Positions 37,440-46,912 of a stretch of DNA of 64,000 bases are shown here, piece after piece. The stretch covers positions 19,540,270-19,604,269 of the forward strand of contig OX637398.1 in NCBI GenBank assembly GCA_951799425.1, written 5' to 3'. The DNA comes from Ilex aquifolium (taxonomy: Eukaryota > Streptophyta > Magnoliopsida > Aquifoliales > Aquifoliaceae). The first letter of the stretch is position 1, and the number at the start of each line of letters is the position of its first letter. The notes under the pieces were generated by a model, which saw only the letters and a program-made list of their open reading frames with translations, did not search any database and was not told the DNA's origin. The position numbers and the translations under genes were made by a program.

Positions 37440-37675
37440 CCTCTTACTAAAGAGTGAATGAGAAACTACTCACTCTTCATGGCTTTGGTAAAGCTAGAAA
37501 AGTGAATGATGCTCATGCCTCCAAGTAGAGGAGTTACAAAGTAAAACACAATAAGCAAGGAGCAGATCTTCGACGAAGAATAAGTGAATCACGTTCCAAC
37601 CTTCACGGCTTTGGCAAAGCTCTAGAAAATTGGAAGAGTTTCACTCCTCTAAGGGAAGAAAGAAGCTCAAGCAAT
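37440..37675. repeat. Degenerate ~125-bp duplication inside the LTR
   Basis: The phrase TTCATGGCTTTGGTAAAGCT (37478) recurs as TTCACGGCTTTGGCAAAGCT (37603). Both are followed by TAGAAAA and an AGGAGT- or CTCCTCT-type stretch. Confidence 0.55.
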
Positions 37676-37876
37676 GCAAGAGAATGAAACAAATATTGAA
37701 AGTAGAAGAAAACTAGTCACTTTTGGAGGGTTTCCTCCTCAACCAAAAGATGATCTATCTCCATCTATGCAAGTTATTGAAAGCCCAAGTCTAAGACTAA
37801 TTCTATAACAAGCTAAGAAATGTTGGTCTAGTGCCAATCCAACCCCCCTCCTCCTTTGAAACACCCACAATGGGAG

Positions 37877-37884
37877 TATTTATA
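37877..37884 (-). promoter_or_regulatory. LTR TATA box, Athila-like copy 1
   Basis: TATAAATA on the minus strand, in the LTR 114 nt downstream (element sense) of the nearest palindrome. Confidence 0.6.
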
Positions 37885-37998
37885 GGCAAAGATGAGGGGG
37901 CAAGGTAGTCTAGAGGAATAGTACAAGGCCTTCAAAGTCCAAGTGAAAGTCCCAATGTCCGGAGAGAAAATCAACCACTCTGCAGCCTGTCTGGGGAT

Positions 37999-38379
37999 AA
38001 CGTTCGAACATTGTATGGCGTTCGAACGTTGCTTCTATCTTTGCTTGATGGGTGTTCGAATGTTGTTTGGCGTTCGAACGTTGTTTCTGTCTTTTCTTGA
38101 TGGGCGTTCGAACTCCAGATGGGGTCTGATCTTCCCACTCAAGTGGCCTATGGTCTTCTGTGAAATCTATTTCCACACTCCATGCACAACTTGATGCTTT
38201 GCACTCAACATCTTGGTCCTCAAATAATTCAAGGGGACGTTCAAACGTGAGTTGACGTTCAAACGTGGTACTCAAGTACCTCAGCGTTTTCCTTCTTGGC
38301 TGCAACACGTCATGTCTCAGCATCTTGGTCCTCAATTAATTCAAAGGGGACGTTCGAACGTGAGTTGGCATTCGAATGT
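37999..38379. promoter_or_regulatory. ACGTTCGAACGT palindrome cluster in LTR (9 copies)
   Basis: Copies are at 37999-38012, 38019-38028, 38053-38062, 38071-38080, 38105-38114, 38237-38248, 38255-38266, 38350-38361 and 38368-38379. They are mostly in pairs 7-10 nt apart. Substitutions are often C-to-T or G-to-A within the CGs (for example ACGTTCAAACGT), as expected from decay of methylated cytosines. All lie upstream of the LTR TATA box in element sense. Confidence 0.85.
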
Positions 38380-38647
38380 GGTTGCTTTGTTCCAAGCTTC
38401 TCCAATTTTGCCCCAGGGCATGCTGGTGTTGCACGAAAGTTTGATATTAATTATTTTTGGACCTTTGTTCAATTTATGTCCTGAAATGTCATCATTTAAA
38501 CTCCATCAAAGTATAATTAGTCCTAAAAAGGCATAGTAGTATGCTGATTTTAACTACTAATCACACCCCAACCTAAATATTGCTAATCTCTAGTAATACA
38601 ACAACAATGGAATGCGACTTTATTTACAATGCCATTTTCGTAGGTCA

Positions 38648-38752
38648 TCCGATTGCATTTAGCATATGCAACAAGCCGTTGAACTGCTAGGTTTACCCTA
38701 GCGGACGAGTGTTGTCTCGTGAGGGTTTTCAATGAAGCTACCTACAAACTTC
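38648..38752 (-). other. Conserved non-coding block 2 with hairpin (copy 1)
   Basis: Minus-strand counterpart of 9650-9756: AAGTTTGTAGGTAGCTTCA, CTCACGAGAC, CGTCCGCTAGGG, then TTGCATATGCTAAATGCAA. The stem is identical to copy A's and the loop differs. Confidence 0.7.
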
Positions 38753-39654
38753 AGTCGAACAGATGTGTATGTGGGATTGTTGTTTAAAGTAAGTTAGCAT
38801 CATAGTCGTTGGGACACCCAACCCTCAATTTCGACTTATCTCCCGCATACTCCTCTTTCATTGGTGTTTATTCTATGCAAAAATTAGCATCTGTCACATT
38901 GGCATTTGGAATTCCTTGTGTAGTAGGAATGATCATTCTAGCAACAAGAATTGTTATATAACCAACATTCCATTTTACCACCTGCCATGGATAGCTTTGA
39001 TTTCACAAACCTCTCTTAGAATGCTCTCAGCAAAAATTTTCTTCAATTATAGTGACTTGTCTCTCAAAGGGCATGTGATCAGAGGATGGCCAATCAAAAA
39101 ATCACATGCACAATTAGTATGGGAGTGAAGTTTTAAGGAAGCAGATTGATCATGTTTGGCATAATCTCATGGAAGAATATTGATACAAATAAAGAAATAC
39201 TATTTAACATCCCCCAACTTTTGGTTGACGACCTACACATGCATCAGACTTGAGATAAATTAGGGTTTTTTATAGGTTGTAATGTGGCCAAAGGTCAGTG
39301 GCTAACGAAATGACGTCAATGGTATTCAAAAGCTATCCTTTCATTATGTAGTGTAGCACACATCTTTCTAACTTTTCGACATTTTGCCTAGAAATGGTAT
39401 TTCTTTATTTCATTTTTCTCATTTTTCACTTTCTTGGCAATTTCCTGTCTTTCTGTTTCTTTTATTTTTCAATTATTTCCACCGACTTTTCTTTTCATTG
39501 AATATCAGCCACCATAGTCTTTTTCCTTTCTCTTGCATTTATGTATCATACTGATTTAGAAGAAGGTGCAAGAAAATTAGATAGCAAAGGTATGTCAAGT
39601 ATATTTTCTTGTGGCTTGGTAATTATATGGGTTACTTGAAAAAGAGATAATACA

Positions 39655-39750
39655 TTAAAGGCTCAATCTCGGCTAAATAGGGATATAATTTTGTAAAAGA
39701 AATGACTTAAGGCTCAAAATTAAGTCAAAGACGACCTAAGATCATTTCTC
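39655..39750 (-). other. Conserved non-coding block 1 (copy 1)
   Basis: In element sense: GATCTTAGGTCGTC, TTTGAGCCTTAAG, ACAAAATTATATCCCTA and GATTGAGCC, matching 8627-8710 in order. Confidence 0.65.
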
Positions 39751-40377
39751 AAGTATGTGCACATGTATGTGTCGTATAAATAGATTCTTGGAAGGGGGGG
39801 GGATATGTAAACAAATTGCTTTAGTTGCGTCAATCAAAGCAAGTTTAATGAAATTATTCAAGAATAGATAGTGAAAAACCTTACCTGAGTAAATGTTGAT
39901 ATCCTCTCAAAAGCATCGTAAGGCTCAAGGCTTACCATGGTATTCTTTGGTACCTCCACTGTTTATGTCAGGTTTCTCAAAGGATATCGGTTATATATCA
40001 ATTCCCTTTTCGAGTTTGGTCACCTTCTACCTTAAGAATAACAAATACCAATATACAGTTGACATTTTAAGTATAGAGAAAATACCATTTTTCAAGGATC
40101 TGTGGTGGTAAGTCTAGATTGCTAAGTTAGGTGTCAAATCTATCATGTGATTAGTCACTTTAATAACCAATCTTAGAATCCACATTTGTTTCATCACTCA
40201 TTAACAAATACAATATAATGCTAATTCTACACATGCATTTAAAAAGATAAATGTGATAAAACTAAACCATTCATTTAACCAAAATATGATAGTTTATCAC
40301 AAAAACAAAGGATTCAAACCATCCACAAAAGAAGTAATAAATACACCACCACACTTAAGAACAGAAATCTCTCTCTC

Positions 40378-41468
40378 TCACTCTCCTCCAGCTCCACCGC
40401 TCAGGAGGCGAAGAATCTCATCCTGTTTAGCTTCGATGCTAAGCATGATCTCTCGAAGTGAGCGCCGGGTGTTGGTGCTAGTACTGGGCCCTGCCTCCTC
40501 CTGAGTCTGCTCCTGAGCTCTCTCAGCATCTAACTCTCTCTCCTCCTCCTCATCTAACACATCCTAGACATCATCAGTGCCTCGGGTAGGGGGCACATCC
40601 TTTCTAGCCGCCGGGCCTTCACTGTGACCTTGGCTCCTCCGGAAGGAACTCTTGTTCAGTGGCCTCATTGGCTTCTGGATAGTCATCTCAGGCCTCACCC
40701 TAACCCCGTGGTCTGTGCACATCTCTGTCACCAGGGTGCCAAAAGGAAGCGAGTTCCTCTTCACATCGCATCCCTTCATCATCTTTGTCAAAATTAGCGA
40801 GGGGAGGTCTATGTTGTGGCCCCTCCCAAGTGCGTATAGTAATCGGGCTGCCTCTGGAAGGATCTCGTTCTTGCGCCCGATGGGGGCGAAGTTCGAGACC
40901 GCAATCAAATTCAACATTTTATACTTATCAGTCAACTCCCCTTGCCGAAAAAGTCTCCGATTCACCCAAGAGAATGTGCCCAATCCCGTCAACTCGGCCC
41001 CCACCACATCCATGCCCACCTTCTTCCTTGGAGGGTAGGTAGGCCTTTGTACCCAAGGCACCTCTTGTCTCAGCTCCCGGATGTACTCCTCATGCACATC
41101 AATATGGGCCCCCTTACATACGTTTTGATTGCCTCATTGATGATCTCGACGTTGGAATAGAACTCCTGTACCAAGTCAATCACGGCCTCTCCACCGTTTC
41201 TCAAGTATAACATCCACCCCCTCCTCTCAAAATTCTCAAAAATCCCAAACTCCGCAAAATCAGTCACCACCACATTCCGCTCACAAACCACAGCTTGGTT
41301 TCGATAGAAATTCTCATACCTGTTCGCTTTGAGGGTCGTGGGGAAGCGAGTTCGATCGTATCTTCGCACAATGGGCCTCCCCTCCCTTTCCTAAATGATT
41401 TCCTCCACCATATTGGGCTCTTGACTGACTGGGTTGCGCCTAGCAGGAAGCTTCACCCTTGGAGGCAT
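40378..41468 (-). pseudogene. ORF3, putative plant transposon protein family (copy 1)
   Basis: It starts at ATG 41468 (MPPRVKLPARRNPV). It has the core of the plant transposon protein family seen as a third ORF in Athila/Ogre-type elements: RYENFYRNQAV, GWMLYLRNGG, VQEFYSNVEII and VRGPILM, then ELTGLGTFSWVNRRL, AARLLYALGRGHNIDLPSLI and GTLVTEMC. The C-terminus is acidic and then helical (REIMLSIEAKQDEILRLLSG). An in-frame stop near 41393, a frameshift near 41080 and a stop at 40564 break it. The protein's function is not known. It has its own TATA-like box and palindrome cluster upstream, which suggests separate expression. Confidence 0.7.
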
Positions 41469-41683
41469 GGTTCTTGGGTTTGGGGTGTTTAGGGTTTTGA
41501 AAAGTTTAATTTTTTTTTGTGAGAATGATGATTTTTGAGGTGGGATTGCCTTTGGGGTGATCGATTTTTGGTAAAAATTGAGAATGGGTGGTGTTTGGAG
41601 ACTTGGGTAGTGAAGAGTTGCCCTAGGGTTTGAGGGTTTTTGGAGATTTTGGGTGTTTTTGAACTGGGGAAGACGAACCAGGG

Positions 41684-41690
41684 TTTTATA
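41684..41690 (-). promoter_or_regulatory. TATA-like box upstream of ORF3 (copy 1)
   Basis: TATAAAA on the minus strand, about 216 nt before the ORF3 start codon and 12 nt downstream (element sense) of the nearest palindrome. The leader between box and ATG is 5'UTR-like, with no upstream frame conserved. Confidence 0.5.
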
Positions 41691-41702
41691 GCCTGAGAGT
41701 TG

Positions 41703-41995
41703 ACGTTCGAACGTTCTTGACGTTCGAACGTGTGTAGAAGGTTTTTAAAAGGATCGTTCAAATGTGAGACTGGCGTTCGAATGTGGTGAGCTCCCAGTAC
41801 TTTTAGGTTATGTCAGAGACCAAAGTACTATAAGCTCATGGCATTCCAACGTTCTATTGGCGTTCGAATGTGGAAGTCTCGTTCAAACGTTCTAAAGGCA
41901 TTCGAACGTGATGAACTCCCAGTACTTTTGGGTTCCATCAGAGACCAAAGTACTGTAAGCAGATGACGTTCGAACGTCATCTGGCGTTCGAACGT
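41703..41995. promoter_or_regulatory. ACGTTCGAACGT palindrome cluster upstream of ORF3 (10 copies)
   Basis: Copies or near-copies are at 41703, 41720, 41753, 41773, 41842, 41860, 41880, 41898, 41965 and 41984 (12 bp each). They come as pairs 5-8 nt apart, and the pairs are separated by a longer repeated spacer (CTCCCAGTACTTTTnGGTT, then TCAGAGACCAAAGTACT). This is the same motif as in this element's LTR. Confidence 0.85.
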
Positions 41996-42268
41996 GGTGA
42001 GCAAAAAATAAATTTTTTTATGCACATTAGTATTCACAATAAAAGAGGGCTATACACACAAGTTTGAACCAAAAATTCATGGCGTCTCATGATAAGTCCC
42101 TACCCACGCTTTAGGTTGGTATTCTGGGACATTCCTTACTCGGCTTATGTTTACATTTTAGTCAAAAGAGTTTGTACATAAAAAGATTTTTACACTTTTT
42201 ACAAAAATTCAGACCCTTGGCTTTCATCCCCACATACACATTTTTCCACAGTTTTGTCAAAAAGCAGT

Positions 42269-42607
42269 CTAATCCGAGTCATCATCTGTCTCCGTGTCAT
42301 TTGAACCATCAGTGACTCTTCTAATTTCCTGTCGCACAAACTGGTTAAGCAAAGTACCAGAATAGGATGACGTGTCAGGATAATCCTTACTCTGTCCATT
42401 CACTATCCAGTCTAATCGATCGAGTGCGTGACCGAAAATTGGTTCAGAACACTGATTATATTCTTTCATGTGAAAGACCCAACCACATTGTTTACAAGCA
42501 CCAAGTCTTTTGGCATGACGACGTTTAACAAATGTTCTTCTGCCACATAGTGGTTTCGCTTGCTGTTCTCGAATTTCGTTCTTTCTTACCAATCTCGTTT
42601 TTCTCAT
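42269..42607 (-). CDS. Small Cys/His accessory ORF between pol and ORF3 (copy 1)
   Basis: I do not recognise a named family. From ATG 42607 it is 112 codons, open throughout, with no stop or frameshift. It is basic in the first half (MRKTRLVRKN, then KPLCGRRTFVKRRHAKRLG), then has CKQCGWVFHMKEYNQC (a CxxC...H...C zinc-ribbon-like group), and ends in an acidic tail (ETDDDSD). A decayed counterpart in Athila-like copy 2 (60960-61296) has the same order of motifs. An in-frame start further upstream (non-ATG, up to 42661) is possible. It is likely a nucleic-acid-binding accessory protein of the element; that function is inference. Confidence 0.6.
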   Translation of the reverse strand: MRKTRLVRKNEIREQQAKPLCGRRTFVKRRHAKRLGACKQCGWVFHMKEYNQCSEPIFGHALDRLDWIVNGQSKDYPDTSSYSGTLLNQFVRQEIRRVTDGSNDTETDDDSD

Positions 42608-43128
42608 GATCACAGTATGCACATCAGATAGAAAAGTGCATAAAACTCCCAGATGAACCAAAAAATTTTACTATCCATGCTTGCTAAATTTTAAGACACT
42701 CTATCTGGTTCTTTAACGTCTACCAGTCACAAAGACGATTGAAGCTAACTCACATACATGATCATCAATTTATACAAAATATGATTGAAAGCAACAACAA
42801 CAACAACAATAACAAAAATTTTACGGGCACAAAATATACAAGATATGAACTGTAGTTCTCACCCCCCAACCTAAACTGAATATTGTCCGCAATGTTTCGA
42901 ATTTACCAATGTATGGAGTTTGGAAATGAGGTTGTAAGGTAGAGATCTGTTCATCTACCGAAACCTACAAAAAAATTTACACAAATTAATCATCTTTTTG
43001 AACATCTGGGTTTCAGGTAGGATGGAAATCCTTGTGTGTGAGTGCGAACAAGAGTAGAACACCCATGGGTGAATACAAGATTAAAATGCAAAGCATGAAG
43101 CAAAGGATTGTCTTCGTGGAGTATATGG

Positions 43129-44215
43129 TCATGGATTTGCAGGGCCTGGGTCTCTTTTGTAGAAAACAGAGAACAACGAAGAAAAGAAGAAAAATAAAAG
43201 AAAATAAGAAGAAGGGGGGGAGGGGGGGGGCCAACGGCGGCGGATGGGGAAAAAAGGAATAAAAGGGTTGGAGGCCTTATAAAGGCGTCCTCTCGGGTTG
43301 GGTTGGGTTGGGTCGGATTTTTCCTGACCTGACCCTTTTTTTTGTCGGCAGGCACGAATCTCGGAGGAATATTCTGGATCCATTAAAAGAATGGTTTCCA
43401 CATTTTTAACAAAATTTTCCAAGAATGGCTTCAAACGTTGGCCATTGACAGTAAAAATATTACCGTTTGATGGATTTTTCACTTCCACTACTCCATGTCC
43501 AAACACTTTTTTGACAATATAAGGCCCAGTCCATCTTGATCTCAACTTGCCAGGAAAAAGATGGAGCCTTGAATTATATAACAGGACTTTTTGAGATGGT
43601 TCAAAAGACTTCCGCACAATATTCTTGTCATGAAAAATTTTCATTCTGGATTTAACAATCTTAGCATTTTCATATACTTCATTTCTCAACTCTTCCAATT
43701 CGTTAATCTGCAGTTTCCTTGAGAGTCCAGCCTTGTCTAGGTCAAAGTTCATTGCTTTAATGACCTAGTATGCTCTGTGTTCCAATTCCAAAGGTAGGTG
43801 ACAAGGCTTTTCATAGACTAATCGATAGGGAGACATGCCTAAAATTATTTTGAAAGCAGTGGGATAAGCTCAGAGTGCATCAGTTAGTCTTAACGATTAA
43901 TCTTTGCGGTATGGGTTTACCCTTTTTTCTAAAATCAGTTTGATCTCTCGATTAGTCAATTCTGCCTGTCCACTAGTCTGTGGATGATAAAGGGTTGCAA
44001 TTTTATGAAAAATCAAGTACTTTTTCATCAAATTCTAGAAAGGACGATTGCAAAAATGAGCCCCCCCATCACTTATGATGGATCTCGAAATTTCAAATCG
44101 GGACAAAATATTTTCTTTTAAAAACTTTATCACTGTGCGGTGATCATTATTTTTGCATGGAATTGCTTCAACCCATTTGGACACATAGTCTAGAGCTACT
44201 AAAATGTATAGATAG
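43129..44215 (-). pseudogene. Athila-like copy 1 integrase, 3' part of pol
   Basis: From the nested LTR boundary at 44215 downwards: VALDYVSKWVEAIPCKNNDHRTVIKF with a core Asp, SIISDGGAHFCN with the next catalytic Asp region, then a stretch with several stops (43753-44034) that still reads [10 protein letters not shown] and [15 protein letters not shown]. The C-terminal frame 43752-43129 has LRSRWTGPYIVKKVFGHGVVEV, the GPY/F motif. The C-terminal frame overruns the usual pol end by about 90 codons into proline/phenylalanine-rich sequence over G- and A-runs. The 5' half of pol continues at 54458-55949 on the other side of the Tekay insertion. Confidence 0.8.
44211..44215. repeat. Target-site duplication, left copy (GATAG)
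   Basis: GATAG directly left of the LTR start TGTGACG; the same five bases follow the other LTR at 54453-54457. Confidence 0.95.
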
Positions 44216-44450
44216 TGTGACGCCCCAATTTCTGGGGGTCCTTTATTAACCGTAGACCATCCGTCAACCCGCGGAAATACTCGTGATAGTCGTATAACCC
44301 GACACCACGTCATTCACATGCTTTTAACCGGATTTACCATCCACAAGGTCAATTATACCTCAATTTATGTCCATTTATGTCATAGAAACCAAAGAAAACA
44401 AAGCCCAAAAGCATGGCTAAGCATTTTGAAAATTTCAATTTTTTTGGAAA

Positions 44451-44843
44451 ACCTTCTGGAAGGTCGACATACACCTACCGGAAGGTCGCTGAAAGAACAG
44501 TTAAATGAAAAGAATCAAATGCAAGAACTTCCGGAAGGTCGACATCAGTAGCAAAAACCTTCCGGAAGGTTCATTCCAGTAGCCAAAACCTTCCGGAAGG
44601 TTCATTCCAGAAAACAAAACCTTCCGGAAGATTTTGGCAGTCAAAAAGAAACCCAAGGCAAAACCTTCCGGAAGGTCCATTCCAGTAGACAAGTTCTTCC
44701 GGTAGGTTTTACTCCAGTAGCTAAAATCTTCCGGAAGGTTCATTCCAGTGGGCAAAACCTTCCGGAAGGTATTAGCCGTGAACAAGGCATCCAGGGTTTT
44801 TAGCAAAACCTTCCGGAAGGCCGACATACACCTTCCGGTAGGT
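44451..44843. repeat. ACCTTCCGGAAGGT palindrome cluster (12 copies, 3' LTR)
   Basis: 14-bp units start at 44451, 44473, 44526, 44557, 44588, 44619, 44663, 44694, 44726, 44757, 44808 and 44830. Five or so are perfect; the others have one or two changes (ACCTACCGGAAGGT, ATCTTCCGGAAGGT). Spacers are mostly 17-18 nt and many carry CATTCCAGTAGC, giving a ~31-bp period. The outer units are joined to CGACATACACC on both sides. Confidence 0.95.
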
Positions 44844-46422
44844 TTTCAGACTGTGAGCAAAAAAAATGGAATTCTTTCCCCTCCAAACCATCCTTAAAGC
44901 TACCCCATACGCTCCAAACTCATCCAACACATGTTTAATGAGATTTTCCATATAATACACAACTCATACAAGCTCTATCACAATTCATTCCATAATATAT
45001 ATACATCAAAATGGAATTTTGTTAAAAGTTTTACAAAACTCAAACTAAGGCCACAAGCCGGCCCCCTTCATGCTCGATGCTCTCCAAGTGAGCCATCCGC
45101 CGGTGCAAAACCCACACCTGAAATGTTTTTCCCATAAAGGGTGAGCCACGCTCAATAGGGTATCTCCTAAAGAGGCTACTCCCCAACCTAAATGCATATG
45201 AAATGTTCACATGCTATCAATCAACAATCCACAACAAGAATATATTCCATGTTGAAACATGTAATGCCATGCTATGAAATGAGGTGAGACTCACTCATGC
45301 ACAACAACCGAGCCCTTCCCGGCTCTACACATGCAAGTGCCAATGTATACCAATCCGTCATTTATGTTTCACATCAAATGACATTTTATTCTAGGGTCTT
45401 TATAGGGGTGGATGTTCATGGACTCACATCAAGGGTCACCCAACCCACACGGAATTGACGGACTTCCACCGAAGGTTCCGCGTACACCCACACACTTCAT
45501 GGACCGAGCCAAGAGAGTGCGTATCCCATCACCGGGTCTCTCACCCGAGGGATAGTCTAGCCTTTCTTGCTACCCCAACCCTATTAACCATGCAAACCGT
45601 GCGACTCGACTAGGTCACCGACCCATATTACCCGAGCCCACTCGCCATCCACCACACGTGGTGAGGACAACAATCATGCACACTCACCCACTAAATGCGA
45701 TGTTCCCGTGCATATGCAAAGTGATGCTCCATTGCAACAATAATTTAATGTTCGATATGGTATGAGTGACGTATGAACATTCTCATCACCCTTCACATAT
45801 TTCATGGCGAAATCATATCATTAGCATCTAATTCCCATAATACAATTTTCAAGCATGTTATCAACATACTAGAATTTCAAGGCATATATATATATAAACA
45901 CATAACATGCCCACCTTTTCACATAACACATGAATTCACATTGGGTTCATTTCACATATCCAATCATAGAAATCACATTTAGTAACTTCTAAATACCTAT
46001 CCAAGCTAGGATTTTCCTTTACCCATTTCAATACCCAATTTCACGACAATAGGCAAGAGATACATAGGCTATCATCCTACCCATTCCATAAAAGCATTAT
46101 AAGCTTGGAATAAACCTTAGTAGGAAGAAACCCTACCTCTTGAAGCGTGAGGAACGACTGAGGGAAGTTCCAAGACCCGATTAAAGCAAAAACCCTCACT
46201 TCTCGAAAATCCCGTACCTTGATCTTCGGTAAAACTTGCGCTTTTTGGTATAGCCGCGTAGCCCTCGATGAGTAGAGCGACTTTAATTCTTGGCTTGCGT
46301 GGATTCGAGGTCCGTAGCACCGTAGATCGTAGAGAGAAGGTGAGTTTTCTCTCTTTTCTCCCTCTTTCTCTCTATCGGCTGAACAATCGGCTGAACAATG
46401 GGGAAAATCTAATTTTTCCCCC

Positions 46423-46430
46423 TATTTATA
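46423..46430 (-). promoter_or_regulatory. TATA box in the 3' LTR
   Basis: TATAAATA on the minus strand. The copy in the 5' LTR at 54056-54063 is the one that would drive the element. Confidence 0.55.
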
Positions 46431-46818
46431 TTTTAGAATACTCGGCCCACAATTCGCCACACGTCCTATTTAATTTCGGGTCCGTTTTAATCCCGAAACG
46501 ACTAAATTTCGCTCTGGTTCAAGTTCGAATTATTTTTATTTTAACTTGTCTCTAATATTTCCCCAAACTTGGAAATTTTATAAAAATTTCGTGTACAGGG
46601 TCACCCGGGGCCCGTTCGTCTCGTAAAACGCGAAAATCCGACTATCTCGGAATTCAACGAAATTTGACGTGGTAACTAGATTTCGCGAGACGAATCCAAC
46701 GGTGAGGTCCGTTTCGTCATCCGAGTTCTAGAAAAATTCAGGTTTACAACCTGTACCATAGTGGTAATTTACCGTTTTGCCCTTTTTCACAAAGGTTTAA
46801 ATTTTCTCGGGTTTTACA

Positions 46819-46835
46819 TTCTTCCCCCCTTAAAA
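46819..46835 (-). other. Polypurine tract
   Basis: Minus strand CTTTTAAGGGGGGAAGAA directly before the 3' LTR; primer for plus-strand synthesis. Confidence 0.9.
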
Positions 46836-46912
46836 GAATTTCGTCCCCGAAATTCACACACTCATGCACACACAATCACACGCATATGCAACAGTCATAT
46901 AATACTAAATGA

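Larger units (their letters stand above)
36693..38562 (-). mobile_element. 3' LTR of Athila-like copy 1 (1870 bp)
   Basis: On the minus strand it starts TGATTAGTAG directly after the polypurine tract (AGGTTGGGGTG) and ends GTGTACACATTTCGGATCA, giving TGAT/ATCA termini. A TATA box (TATAAATA, minus) lies at 37884-37877. Nine copies of the ACGTTCGAACGT palindrome lie upstream of that box (38379-37999). The 5-mer left of the LTR is tgact (36688-36692); its partner would be beyond the window. Confidence 0.75.
38563..40377 (-). other. Non-coding 3' module of Athila-like copy 1
   Basis: It lies between ORF3 and the polypurine tract. It contains the conserved blocks at 38648-38752 (with the TTGCAT/ATGCAA hairpin) and 39655-39750, and a pyrimidine-rich tract on the + strand (39405-39530, A/G-rich in element sense). 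Words such as AATGACGTCAATGG and TCAAAAGCTA at 39310-39345 recur in copy 2 at 58330-58355. No frame is conserved. Confidence 0.65.
44216..46818 (-). mobile_element. 3' LTR of the Tekay-like element
   Basis: 2603 bp, TGTGACGCCCC...GGGTTTTACA on the + strand (TGTAAAAC...GCGTCACA in element sense). It contains a TATTTATA (minus TATAAATA) box at 46423-46430 and the 12-copy palindrome cluster. Confidence 0.95.

Noticed and set aside
43013..43355. Proline/phenylalanine-rich minus-strand frames just after the integrase
   Set aside because: They lie over G-, C- and A-runs and overrun the usual pol end; no counterpart in copy 2.
44501..44827. 108-codon minus-strand frame over the palindrome array (also 52127-52453), with LPEGF/TFRKVL repeats
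   Set aside because: The peptide repeats are simply the palindrome read in three frames; no start context, and the frame lies in the LTR.
44451..44843. CRISPR-like look: short repeats with regular spacers
   Set aside because: The spacers themselves are repeated, the repeats are perfect palindromes within a plant LTR, and both LTRs carry it.
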